Positions 1 through 7,604 of a stretch of DNA of 64,000 nt are shown here, in pieces; the first letter of the stretch is position 1, and every line of letters starts with the position of its first letter. Both the position numbers and the translations under genes were made by a program. Under the pieces are notes generated by a model, which ran no database searches, had not been told where the DNA came from, and worked only from the letters and a program-made list of their open reading frames with translations. The stretch covers positions 1 to 64,000 of the forward strand of contig JAGVNJ010000019.1 of NCBI GenBank assembly GCA_020053305.1. Direction: 5' to 3'. Source of the DNA: Candidatus Edwardsiibacteriota bacterium (lineage in GTDB: Bacteria > Edwardsbacteria > AC1 > EtOH8).

Positions 1-7
1 ACTACTG

Positions 8-56
8 TAGTGTCGATGCTCATTGTACTGTTTGTTCCTTTCCTCTTTCGACACTA
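8..56. repeat. Inverted repeat, 9-bp arms
   Basis: The arms TAGTGTCGA (8-16) and TCGACACTA (48-56) are perfect inverted complements separated by 31 nt. The first 162 bases hold no gene that can be supported. Whether this is a protein-binding site, the folded part of a recombination site or chance cannot be told from the sequence. Confidence 0.4.
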
Positions 57-104
57 AATTATACCATACTCACTGTCCCATGCATATTAGCACAGAGGGG
101 TCAT

Positions 105-142
105 CGGCCGCATCGCAAACCCGCCGCCCGTTACAGACCATT
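105..142 (+). repeat. Upstream copy of attC-like direct repeat
   Basis: This segment resembles 914-950. Shared blocks in order are CGGCC, CAT, CGCAA, CCCGC, CGTTA and CCAT, about 28 matches over about 38 columns. The two copies bracket one AT-rich ORF, which is how integron cassettes are arranged: the 3' half of an attC site, ending in a GTT core, lies before and after each cassette. No integrase gene is visible and the core is not a textbook GTTRRRY, so the attC label is inference. Confidence 0.4.
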
Positions 143-162
143 GCTAAGGGAGAAAAGTCATA

Positions 163-792
163 ATGAATATTATTAAAAACCTTTTCTATAGGCGTGAAAA
201 TGTATCCGAACAAGAAGCCGCAGAACTTTTCATTACATTAAGTATAGGAGCTGTAAATCGTGCTTGGCCAAAATTACTGGAACTGCTAAAGGAATCAATA
301 AATTTAGACCTTAAAAATGATGTTCGAATAAAATTTGAATTTGCAATGGCTTTCGTGGTACTACAAGAAAATACACTTAAAATGCTGACACCAAAAGACA
401 AAGGAATTCTTATCAGAAATCATATCCTTGATTATTTAGTTAAATGCTATGAAGGCAATGACTATGGTAAAAATTTAATTCTAAAATATGAAGATATTAT
501 TCAAAAGTATCCTCATATTGATTACCCACAAAAATATCTCACACCCACAATTAATAATTTAACAGAAGCAATTGGCATATATTTTTGTGATTTATTCGGC
601 GAAACTGCTACTATAACAGTTGAACATCCAACAATAGCTGGTGCAAACCAAACAATATATGATTTAGTTACTGCTCAAATAGTCGGCGATTATTTATTAG
701 CATTAAGTTTAGATTGGAACTGGGAAAAGTTTTTTAAGTTATACAAGTTGAAAGCAGCGGCTAATAACACACGGGTTTGTGTCTCGGGCTAA
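163..792 (+). CDS. Hypothetical protein, AT-rich orphan (possible cassette gene)
   Basis: No family is recognised. The 209-residue product has no signal peptide or membrane segment and looks mainly helical; its centre (around residue 145) contains the hydrophobic stretch GIYFCDLFGE. The ATG at 163 is preceded by AAGGGAGA at a suitable distance, so the start is well supported. Codon choice and base composition are clearly more AT-rich than those of the AsmA and chemotaxis genes further on, which suggests recent acquisition. The gene sits between two copies of an attC-like sequence, and its last codons (CGGGTTTGTG) lie inside the second putative site. A gene cassette fits this arrangement. A small immunity or toxin-type protein is possible, but nothing in the sequence shows it. 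Confidence 0.6.
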   Translation: MNIIKNLFYRRENVSEQEAAELFITLSIGAVNRAWPKLLELLKESINLDLKNDVRIKFEFAMAFVVLQENTLKMLTPKDKGILIRNHILDYLVKCYEGNDYGKNLILKYEDIIQKYPHIDYPQKYLTPTINNLTEAIGIYFCDLFGETATITVEHPTIAGANQTIYDLVTAQIVGDYLLALSLDWNWEKFFKLYKLKAAANNTRVCVSG

Positions 793-950
793 GACAGGCC
801 ACGGAAGCCCAAGCCCTCTACCACATGGGCTATGTCACGCCGCTTGTATGACCTCACCCTAACCCTCACCAATGTGGAGGGGGGAACCATTCCGCAAGCG
901 GCGCGCCACTTAACGGCCACATTCGCAACCCCGCAAACGTTATATTCCAT
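764..950 (+). repeat. Putative attC-like folded site downstream of the orphan gene
   Basis: The left core ATAAC (764-768) followed by CGGGTTTGTG (772-781) can pair with the right arm around CGCAACCCCGC...GTTAT (924-943). Between them CGCCGCTTG (838-846) and CAAGCGGCG (895-903) form a second perfect inverted repeat. The right end (914-950) is the second copy of the repeat at 105-142. At about 180 nt the site would be longer than most known attC sites (roughly 57-141 nt), so a different folded element remains possible. Confidence 0.35.
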
Positions 951-982
951 AACCCCTCCTAAAATATTTAAATTAAGCAAGT

Positions 983-1711
983 ATGAAACTCTACAACAAA
1001 TACGCCGCTTGGTGGCCGGTGCTGTCCTCGCCCAAGGACTACAAGGAGGAAGCCGGGCTGTACCGGAAGATAATCAACAAACACAAAAAGAGCATAACCA
1101 CTGCCCTGGAGCTGGGTTGCGGCGGCGGGAACAACGCCTCTTACCTGAAAAAGCATTACCAAATGACCCTAAGCGACGTCTCCCCGCATATGCTCAAAAT
1201 GAGCAAAAAACTCAACCCCGAGTGCCGGCACGTGCTGGGCGACATGAGAACGATCAACCTGCACAAGAAATTCGACCTGGTCTTCATCCACGATGCGGTG
1301 ATGTACATGACCAGCGAAAACGACCTAAAGAAAGTGTTTGCTACCGCATACAACCACCTGTCAGAGGGCGGGATCGTCTTTATCACGCCGGATTATTTCA
1401 AGGAGACCTTCAAGCCCAAGACCAGCCACGGCGGGCACGACGACCCCGTTTCCGGGAGAAGCCTGCGGTACCTGGAATGGGAATACGACGGCGATCCGTC
1501 CGATACTACCGTCGAGACGGACTTCGCCTATATCTTCCGGGAGCGCAACAAGCCGGTGAGGGTGGACCGAGACATATCCATAACCGGGATATTCCCCAAG
1601 AAGACCTGGGAGAAACTGCTGAGGGAGATGGGATTCAGGGTCTATTTCGAGCCGATGGAGCACAGCGAGCTGGAGCCGGGTTCCTATATCGGGATCGTCG
1701 GGAGGAAGTGA
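983..1711 (+). CDS. Class I SAM-dependent methyltransferase
   Basis: This is a Rossmann-fold methyltransferase. The SAM-binding motif I, ELGCGGG, is at residues 43-49. An acidic end of strand 2 (LSDVSPHML) follows, then the motif II region GDMRTINL, a strand 4 of the type FDLVFIHDAVMY and a post-motif LSEGGIVFITPDYF. The C-terminal part contains HGGHDDP, an insert seen in small-molecule methyltransferases of this general type; the substrate cannot be named. The start at ATG 983 gives the family-typical short helix before motif I, although the ribosome-binding site is weak. It stands alone after the attC-like element. A 343-residue overlapping ORF in another frame is a shadow. Confidence 0.85.
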   Translation: MKLYNKYAAWWPVLSSPKDYKEEAGLYRKIINKHKKSITTALELGCGGGNNASYLKKHYQMTLSDVSPHMLKMSKKLNPECRHVLGDMRTINLHKKFDLVFIHDAVMYMTSENDLKKVFATAYNHLSEGGIVFITPDYFKETFKPKTSHGGHDDPVSGRSLRYLEWEYDGDPSDTTVETDFAYIFRERNKPVRVDRDISITGIFPKKTWEKLLREMGFRVYFEPMEHSELEPGSYIGIVGRK

Positions 1712-1846
1712 AAACCCCCGATCCCCCGGAGATCAGATATTCCCGGGCCGGGTTGACTTTAGCCTTTTTATGGGTTATCATAGCTCAAGGCCCTGAGAGG
1801 CAAAGTCAGGCTTTATGCAATAGCAATAACTTTGAGGAGCAGATCA

Positions 1847-2038
1847 ATGGGAAGACCAGTTAACAAATTATGGACCGATGAACAGGTTAATCTTTTTAAA
1901 AAATATGCCCGGCAGAAGCTTTCCTCCAAAGAGATAGCTGAGAAAATGGACAGGTCCCCGGCGGCCATATCCGCCAAGGCAAGTTATATGGGGATGTCCC
2001 TGGATTTCCGCAAGAAAAAGCCCAAAAAGAAAAAGTAG
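1847..2038 (+). CDS. Small Myb/SANT-like helix-turn-helix protein
   Basis: The 63-residue basic protein carries WTDEQVNLFKKYARQKLSSKEIAEKMDRSPAAISAKA in pieces typical of the SANT/Myb-like homeodomain fold: a Trp-led first helix and a recognition helix after SSKEIAEKM. The tail KKKPKKKK is strongly basic and probably contacts DNA. The ORF track starts at TTG 1832, but GAGGAG at 1834-1839 is a good ribosome-binding site 7 nt before ATG 1847, so the shorter form is chosen. A strong terminator follows directly, so the gene is probably monocistronic. Its targets are unknown. Confidence 0.75.
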   Translation: MGRPVNKLWTDEQVNLFKKYARQKLSSKEIAEKMDRSPAAISAKASYMGMSLDFRKKKPKKKK

Positions 2039-2045
2039 ATATTTG

Positions 2046-2078
2046 CAGCCCCCTTATTAAGGGGGCTGTTCTTATTTT
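2046..2078 (+). terminator. Intrinsic terminator
   Basis: The 10-bp perfect stem CAGCCCCCTT/AAGGGGGCTG with a 3-nt ATT loop is followed by a T-rich tract (TTCTTATTTT). It closes the small HTH gene just upstream. Confidence 0.85.
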
Positions 2079-2149
2079 CCGCTTGTTTTTTATTTATGAT
2101 TGTGATATCTTCTTTCTAAGCAAATAATTAATTATTTTGAGGTGTCACC

Positions 2150-4750
2150 ATGCCCAAGTTCTTAAAAATATCACTGATCATTCTGGTGGTAGTCGTCTTC
2201 ATCTTCATCGCCGCCGGAATCACCTTAAAGCTGATGTTCCCGCCGGCCAAACTGCGGGCCCTACTGATGCCCAGGATCGAACAGGCGGTGGGGCGGCCGG
2301 TTAAGGTGGAAAGCTTCTCCCTTAAGGTATGGACCGGGTTGGGCGTCCAGCTTAAGGGCATAGAGTTGGCCAACGCCAAGGATTTCGACAAAAAACCGAT
2401 GGTCTCCATCGAAGCGGTCACCCTCAAGGTCAATCTTTTAGCCCTGCTCAAACGGCAGCTGGCGGTCACCAGCCTGACCATCGACCGGCCCGCCATCCTG
2501 ATCGAGAAAAGCATCAAAGGAGCTTTCAATTTCGACGATCTGATCAAGGTCCTGCCGGCCGATTCGGCCAAGAAACAGCCGCCGCCGGGATCCAGCCCGG
2601 TGTCCATAGCAGTGCAGTCGTTTAAGATCAACGACGGCAGTTTCATCTTCGAGGACAAACAGCTGAAGATGCGGGCCGAGGCTTTGGGGATAAACGAACA
2701 ACTCAAGCTGGACGCCGACGCCAAGCTGGAGAACATCCGCACCACCGGTTGGATCAAGGTCAAAGAGATCAGGACCTCCATGCCGGGCATAAGCCTGAGC
2801 CGCATCTACGTCAACGTCGACCACGATATCAGCGTCAACCTGCCGGCCTCGGTGATCACCATCAACCACCTGACCGTGGCGCCTCAGGGCATCGCCCTGA
2901 CCCTGGCCGGGACAGTATCCGACTTCGACAGCCTGCCGGTGCTGGACCTGGCCTTAAAAACCACCGTCATCGACATGAAGCAGATATTTGCTGCCATCCC
3001 ACCGGAATTTAAGGCCCAGGCCAAGGATGTCCAGGCCACCGGCAGGATCGAGCTGGGGCTTAAAATAACCGGACAGATAGACCCCAAGGACCCCAAGTCC
3101 ATGCCCAAGGTGGACGGGATGGTGGGCCTGCGCAACATCGGGGTCAAATACGCCATGCTGCTGAAATCCATCTCCGACGTCAACGGGGACATCATCTTCT
3201 CCGAGAAGGACCTGGACATCAAAAAGATCTCGGCCAAGCTGGGGACGGCCGGGTTTGAGATGTCCTGCCTGGTCAGGAATTTCGAGGACCCGTATATCAA
3301 GGCGGCCTTCAAGGGCAACTTCGACCTGGGCGAGGTCAAGGAATACGTTCCGCTGGAGGAAGGCATGACCCTGGCCGGGAAGATCAAGGCCGATTTCAAA
3401 GTAGACGGGAAAGTCAATAATATCAATACTTTCAACATGGACGGGCGGATCGATCTGGAAAAAATATCAATGGCCACCAAGGCTTTGATGAAGCCGGTGA
3501 CCGACCTGAGCGGCACCGTCCAGCTGACCAAGAACCTGATCAATGTTCCGGACATCTCCTGCAAGATCGGCCGCAGCTCGATGTCCTTCACCGCCCAGAT
3601 CAAGAATTTTTTGAGCCTGGCCCCGGAAATGCCGGTCAAGCCCGGCCAGCCTGCCATCGCCCTGCCCAAGCAGGGTAAGGCGGTGATCACCTTTGCCCTT
3701 AATTCGCCGCTGCTGGACTTGGACGAGATGCTGCCGCCGCTGCCCAAGCCCGGCGAAGCTGCTGCCGCCAAGGGACAGACCCAGGCGGCTCCCCTGCCGG
3801 TGCTGCCCCCGCTTCCGGACTTTCTGATGGACGGCAAGGTCCGGATCGCCAAGATAAAATTCCTGATGATAGATTACGACAACCTGGCCGGGAACCTGAC
3901 CATGGACAACCGCAAGCTCAATTTAGACGGCCAGGTGGGGGTTTACAGCGGCAAGGTGCTGGGCAGCCTGTGGTCGGACCTTAACGACCTGACCAGGATC
4001 GAATATAAGTTGAAGGCTCAGGCCAGTCAGCTGGAGGCCAACGACTTCTTGAGCGCCCTGACCCCGTTCAAGGATAGGATGTTCACCAAGCTGGATATTA
4101 ACGGCGAATTCTCAGGGCTGGCCCCGGATACCATTCTGATCAAAAAGACCCTGAAGGGCTCCGGCAATGCCAAGACCGGTGATGGCAAGATCGTCAACTG
4201 GGAGCTGTTGGCCAAGGTGTTCGAATACACCAAGCTGACTGGCGACAAGGACCTGACCTTCAAAAGCCTGTCCCTGGGATTCCGGATATTGAATGAGAGG
4301 CTGTACCTGGACGATCTGAAAATGGACAGCCGCTACGGTGATGTCAACCTCACCGGCAGTTCCGGCTTCGACGGCACCCTGGATTACCGGGTGTCCATCA
4401 AACTGACCAAGGAGGAATCCGACAAGCTGCGGGCCAAGTCGACGGCCACCAACCTGTTTGCCGACAAGGACGGCCGGATGGTGCTGGACCTTCTGGTGAA
4501 GGGCCCGGCCCAGAAACCGTCCATCGGCTGGGACACCCAGATGGCCCAGGCGCGCCTCAAGGGCAAGGCCCAGGAGGAACTGGACAAGGCCAAAGCCCAG
4601 GCCCAGGCCGAGGCCGACAAACTCAAAGCCCAGGCCCAGGCCGAAGCGGACAAGGCCAAGAAAGCCGCCGAGGAGAAGGCCAAGAAGGAGGCTGAGGAGC
4701 TCAAGAAGAAGGCTGCCGACAAGCTGAAAGGGATCTTTGGGGGCCACTGA
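2150..4750 (+). CDS. AsmA-family envelope protein
   Basis: The 866-residue protein has an uncleaved N-terminal membrane anchor (residues about 7-27) and then a long, beta-rich body typical of AsmA/DUF748 proteins. The early motif LRALLMPRIEQAVGRPVKVESF is the usual AsmA start. Family members are anchored in the inner membrane, span the periplasm and are linked to lipid transport to, or assembly of, the outer membrane. The last 70 residues are unusual: a charged helix built from KAQAQAEADK-type units and Lys/Glu/Ala runs that should form a coiled coil. GAGGTG lies 5 nt before ATG 2150. The gene is flanked by terminators on both sides, so it is transcribed alone. Confidence 0.85.
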   Translation: MPKFLKISLIILVVVVFIFIAAGITLKLMFPPAKLRALLMPRIEQAVGRPVKVESFSLKVWTGLGVQLKGIELANAKDFDKKPMVSIEAVTLKVNLLALLKRQLAVTSLTIDRPAILIEKSIKGAFNFDDLIKVLPADSAKKQPPPGSSPVSIAVQSFKINDGSFIFEDKQLKMRAEALGINEQLKLDADAKLENIRTTGWIKVKEIRTSMPGISLSRIYVNVDHDISVNLPASVITINHLTVAPQGIALTLAGTVSDFDSLPVLDLALKTTVIDMKQIFAAIPPEFKAQAKDVQATGRIELGLKITGQIDPKDPKSMPKVDGMVGLRNIGVKYAMLLKSISDVNGDIIFSEKDLDIKKISAKLGTAGFEMSCLVRNFEDPYIKAAFKGNFDLGEVKEYVPLEEGMTLAGKIKADFKVDGKVNNINTFNMDGRIDLEKISMATKALMKPVTDLSGTVQLTKNLINVPDISCKIGRSSMSFTAQIKNFLSLAPEMPVKPGQPAIALPKQGKAVITFALNSPLLDLDEMLPPLPKPGEAAAAKGQTQAAPLPVLPPLPDFLMDGKVRIAKIKFLMIDYDNLAGNLTMDNRKLNLDGQVGVYSGKVLGSLWSDLNDLTRIEYKLKAQASQLEANDFLSALTPFKDRMFTKLDINGEFSGLAPDTILIKKTLKGSGNAKTGDGKIVNWELLAKVFEYTKLTGDKDLTFKSLSLGFRILNERLYLDDLKMDSRYGDVNLTGSSGFDGTLDYRVSIKLTKEESDKLRAKSTATNLFADKDGRMVLDLLVKGPAQKPSIGWDTQMAQARLKGKAQEELDKAKAQAQAEADKLKAQAQAEADKAKKAAEEKAKKEAEELKKKAADKLKGIFGGH
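4586..4651 (+). repeat. Tandem 33-bp coding repeat in the AsmA tail
   Basis: Two adjacent near-identical 33-nt units (4586-4618, 4619-4651) encode KAKAQAQAEAD and KLKAQAQAEAD. The phase is 11 residues, matching the hendecad spacing of some coiled coils. Copy number could vary between strains. Confidence 0.7.
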
Positions 4751-4771
4751 CCAGAAAATTATCAAGCATGC

Positions 4772-4799
4772 AGGGGCAGTCTGACACTGCCCCTTTTTA
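4772..4799 (+). terminator. Intrinsic terminator after AsmA gene
   Basis: The perfect 9-bp stem AGGGGCAGT/ACTGCCCCT with a CTGAC loop is followed by TTTTT. It lies 22 nt after the AsmA stop codon. Confidence 0.9.
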
Positions 4800-4853
4800 C
4801 ATTGACAGAGGTCAGCCAGAACTGATATTATTCAAGAAACAGGAGATGAGGCA

Positions 4854-5378
4854 ATGCCGTTATTTTTGGATATCGAGACCGACTTTCACCAAAATATCAC
4901 GGTGGTGGGATTCTATTCCCCATCCACCGGGTTCCGGCAGATAGTGGGAAAGGATATAACCCGTCCCAGGCTGTCAAGACGTTTGCCGAAACCAATCATA
5001 AAAGATCACGGAGAGGCAGCAGGACCGAACCTGAGGGGATTATACACCTTCAACGGGCATTGTTTCGATCTGCCGGTAATTAAAAAGAGATTGGGGCTGG
5101 ATCTTAGGGAAAAGTACGATTCAAAGGACCTGAGGTTCATTTGCAAAAAACACGGGCTGGCCGGCGGCCAGAAGGCCATCGAAAAGATGCTGGGGATCGG
5201 GAGGGAACTGCCGGCTATGGATGGACGTGAGGCCTTATATCTTTGGCAGGACTATGTCGAATTCGGAGATATCGACTCCCTGAATACGTTACTGGCATAT
5301 AACCAGGAAGATGTGATGAATATGGTGAGGATAAAGGAAATTATCGAAAAAATATCAAATGATATTAAACCTTATTAA
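4854..5378 (+). CDS. YprB-like RNase H-fold 3'-5' exonuclease
   Basis: The 174-residue protein contains the acidic motifs of the DEDD exonuclease superfamily in the spacing of YprB/RNase_H_2 proteins: FLDIETD at residues 4-10 (Asp6, Glu8), TFNGHCFDLPVIKKRL near residue 63 and YNQEDVMNM near residue 150. This is a compact single-domain nuclease that probably acts on single-stranded DNA or RNA; the true substrate is unknown. AGGAG lies 8 nt before ATG 4854. It follows the AsmA terminator, and the gap before the TetR gene contains only an inverted repeat and a promoter, so it is probably monocistronic. Confidence 0.8.
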   Translation: MPLFLDIETDFHQNITVVGFYSPSTGFRQIVGKDITRPRLSRRLPKPIIKDHGEAAGPNLRGLYTFNGHCFDLPVIKKRLGLDLREKYDSKDLRFICKKHGLAGGQKAIEKMLGIGRELPAMDGREALYLWQDYVEFGDIDSLNTLLAYNQEDVMNMVRIKEIIEKISNDIKPY

Positions 5379-5419
5379 GTATCCGTAGTCTAATCTTGCA
5401 TAGAGTCTTCATAACCCAA

Positions 5420-5483
5420 AGAACGGCCATAGTCGGACAGCCAGCTTCCTCCAGAACTGGTATAAACGGCGAAAGGCCGTTCT
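5420..5483. repeat. Inverted repeat in the gap before the efflux operon
   Basis: AGAACGGCC (5420-5428) and GGCCGTTCT (5475-5483) are perfect inverted complements with a 46-nt interior. The right arm has no proper T-tract after it, so a terminator is doubtful; a degenerated mobile repeat or structured RNA is possible. Confidence 0.4.
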
Positions 5484-5521
5484 AAATTTGGGCAGGCTCG
5501 GGAAAATAAATTTATGATCTC

Positions 5522-5550
5522 TTGACAAAATAAGGTTTATTGCTTATAAT
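5522..5550 (+). promoter_or_regulatory. Consensus sigma70-type promoter of the efflux operon
   Basis: TTGACA (5522-5527) and TATAAT (5545-5550) both match consensus exactly with a 17-nt spacer. The -10 box lies inside the left arm of the palindromic operator, so repressor binding would block RNA polymerase directly. Confidence 0.9.
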
Positions 5551-5577
5551 AGAACTGACCAGTCAGTTCTATTATAA
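5544..5577. promoter_or_regulatory. 34-bp palindromic operator for the TetR-type repressor
   Basis: The 16-bp arms, TTATAATAGAACTGAC and its exact complement, flank a central CA. The core AGAACTGAC..GTCAGTTCT has the size and symmetry of TetR-family operators. It covers the -10 box and the expected transcription start and ends 12 nt before the TetR gene. Autoregulation by the adjacent repressor is the natural inference. Confidence 0.85.
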
Positions 5578-5589
5578 TATGGAGAGACA

Positions 5590-6162
5590 ATGAGAACCCG
5601 CAACGACAAGAAAAAGGTATCTATCCTGAAGGCCGCCGGCAAGGTGTTTCCCAAAAAAGGCTTTCATAAGACCCTGATGGACGATGTGGCCCGCGAGGCC
5701 AAGATAGGGAAAGGCACCATCTACCGTTATTTTTCCCACAAGGAGGACCTGTTCTTCAGCATATTGGAGAATGCCATGGATGAGATGTACGGCAGGATGA
5801 TCGATGCCAGGAGAAAAAGGAACAGCCCGGAAAATAAGGTGGAAAAGATGATCGAGGCCATGGCGGATTTCGTGATCGAAAACAGAACTTTGATGAATTT
5901 GGTGCACGAGATCGAGAGCAGGGAGATAATGAAAAGGGTTAAAAAGGTTAAGGCCCATAACCATAAGGTGATAAAGGTCCTGGCAGATGAACTGGAGAAC
6001 GGCGCCAGGGTCGGCAAGTTCAAGCAGGGCGATTATACCCTGTGGGCCGGCATGATGGCCATGGCCAGCCGGGGGGCATTCCATTCACATCCGGAAATTT
6101 CCAAAAGCAAGACCATCAAGAACATAACTGATGTATTTTTCTACGGCATAGCTAAAAATTAG
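5590..6162 (+). CDS. TetR/AcrR-family transcriptional regulator
   Basis: The 190-residue protein has the TetR N-terminal DNA-binding domain at residues about 8-55: ILKAAGKVFPKKGF, then the helix-turn-helix VAREAKIGKGTIYRYFSHKEDL. The C-terminal ligand-binding and dimerisation domain is divergent, as usual, so the inducer cannot be predicted. GGAGAG precedes ATG 5590. It is the first gene of a probable efflux operon (TolC, adaptor, ABC ATPase, two permeases), all on the same strand. The perfect palindrome over its own promoter suggests that it represses itself and the pump, and releases when a toxic or lipid-like compound binds. Confidence 0.92.
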   Translation: MRTRNDKKKVSILKAAGKVFPKKGFHKTLMDDVAREAKIGKGTIYRYFSHKEDLFFSILENAMDEMYGRMIDARRKRNSPENKVEKMIEAMADFVIENRTLMNLVHEIESREIMKRVKKVKAHNHKVIKVLADELENGARVGKFKQGDYTLWAGMMAMASRGAFHSHPEISKSKTIKNITDVFFYGIAKN

Positions 6163-6230
6163 GAAACATTGTATGTTTTCAAAACGTAGTTTTAACGATA
6201 ATTTAAATAAAAGATTTTGAAGGCAAAGAA

Positions 6231-7544
6231 ATGAAAAACTTGACTCTGTTAATGATACTTTCTTGGTTGCCGGCATCAATTTTATTCGCGCAGCCTGCCG
6301 ATCAGTTATTGACTGTCGACCAATGCGTGGAAATGGCCCTGAAGCAGAGCCCGGATTTGGTGCGGGCCCAAAGCAATCTGATCATTGCCGGGGCCGGGTT
6401 GCAGACCTCGGTCTCCGGCATTCTGCCGCATGTCAGCGCCTCCTCCAGCTACGGGCAGAGCGGGCCGGCCACCAGCTACACCACCGATCCGCTGGGTGTC
6501 CCGGTAATAACCGAGGGGGGCAAGAATGAAAGCTACCGGACCTCGCTTTCCGCCAGCCAGAGCGTGGTGAATCTCTCCCAGTGGGCGGATATTCTGGGCT
6601 CATACAAATCGCGGCAGGCGGCCAAATCAGGCTATCAGCAATCGATGGCCTCGCTGGTCTACAATGTCAAAGCGGCATACTACAATCTGGTAAAACTTCA
6701 AAAGGCCATGGAGGTGGCCGAGGCCTCTGTCAAACAGAGCGAGGAGCAGTCCAAGCAGGCCAAACTGATGCACCAGCTGGGATCCATAAGCCAGGCGGAC
6801 AGGCTGAAGATACAGGTGCGCCTGATGCAGAGCAAGATAGACCTGTTGAACGCCCAGAGCGCCCAGCTCTCCGGCCGGCAGACCCTGGCCAATATCCTGG
6901 GCCTGGCCGGAGAAGTGAGGGTTGGCTCGGAAGTGGCATTTCCGGACACCACCAAGCAAATTTTCACCATAGAATCCTTGGATGACAAGATCATTGAGAG
7001 CAATCCCGGCTATCTGTCGGCCCAAAAAAATTACCAGGCCAAAAAATCCTCCGCCTGGTCGGCCTACCTGAGCAAGCTTCCCTATCTGTCTTTTTCATAT
7101 AGCTACGGATATTCCGACAGCATGCAATTCACCAACCACGACAGCTGGAACGCCCATGATTACTGGAGCGCCAGCCTAGCCCTCAACTGGAACATCTTCG
7201 ACGGCACAGCATCGATGGCCAGGATCAGACAGGCCAGAGCCCAGGCCAGATCGGCCGAGGCCGACCTGATCTCGGCCCGGCAATCGGTCTATTCCGAACT
7301 CAAACAGGCAAAGTTGGGAATGGAAACAGCCAGAGAAGCGGTGTCCCTGGTGGGGGATCTGCTGCAACAGGCCAAGGAGGATTACCGCCTGACCAACGAA
7401 AAATACAAATTGGGCTCGGCTTCGGTGCTGGACCTATTGACCAGCCAGCTTACCTATAATCAGGCCCAACAGCAGGCCACCAATGCTCTATGTGAGTATT
7501 ATCTGGCGGACGCCAGAATGGCCAAAGCCTTGGGCCAGTGGTGA
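6231..7544 (+). CDS. TolC-family outer-membrane efflux protein
   Basis: The 437-residue protein begins with a signal peptide (cleavage probably after LFA-Q near residue 20). Two outer-membrane-efflux repeats follow: the early motif LTVDQCVEMALKQSPDLVRAQSNL, and a second-half helix ending KLGSASVLDLLTSQLTYNQAQQQATNALCEYYLADARM. These trimers form a beta-barrel and periplasmic alpha-helical tunnel that connects to an adaptor and an inner-membrane pump. Length and motifs are normal for the family. It lies 68 nt after the TetR gene and 60 nt before the adaptor gene, so it belongs to the same efflux operon. Confidence 0.92.
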   Translation: MKNLTLLMILSWLPASILFAQPADQLLTVDQCVEMALKQSPDLVRAQSNLIIAGAGLQTSVSGILPHVSASSSYGQSGPATSYTTDPLGVPVITEGGKNESYRTSLSASQSVVNLSQWADILGSYKSRQAAKSGYQQSMASLVYNVKAAYYNLVKLQKAMEVAEASVKQSEEQSKQAKLMHQLGSISQADRLKIQVRLMQSKIDLLNAQSAQLSGRQTLANILGLAGEVRVGSEVAFPDTTKQIFTIESLDDKIIESNPGYLSAQKNYQAKKSSAWSAYLSKLPYLSFSYSYGYSDSMQFTNHDSWNAHDYWSASLALNWNIFDGTASMARIRQARAQARSAEADLISARQSVYSELKQAKLGMETAREAVSLVGDLLQQAKEDYRLTNEKYKLGSASVLDLLTSQLTYNQAQQQATNALCEYYLADARMAKALGQW

Positions 7545-7558
7545 TTTATCCTGCTTCC

Positions 7559-7593
7559 GGAAATAGAAAATTGAAAATCAGAACATACAAATG
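7559..7593. repeat. A/T-rich microrepeat in intergenic spacer
   Basis: The spacer contains GGAAATAGAAAATTGAAAAT followed by CAGAACATACAAAT. It has the style of the short A/T-rich iterated repeats also found at 18721-18762 and inside the genes at 61108 and 63380. It stops just before the ribosome-binding site of the next gene. Confidence 0.35.
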
Positions 7594-7604
7594 GAGAAAA
7601 TCCG

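Noticed and set aside
832-1863. 343-residue ORF overlapping the methyltransferase
   Set aside because: It is rich in Arg, Pro and Gly as a frame shadow would be; the other frame has clear SAM-methyltransferase motifs.
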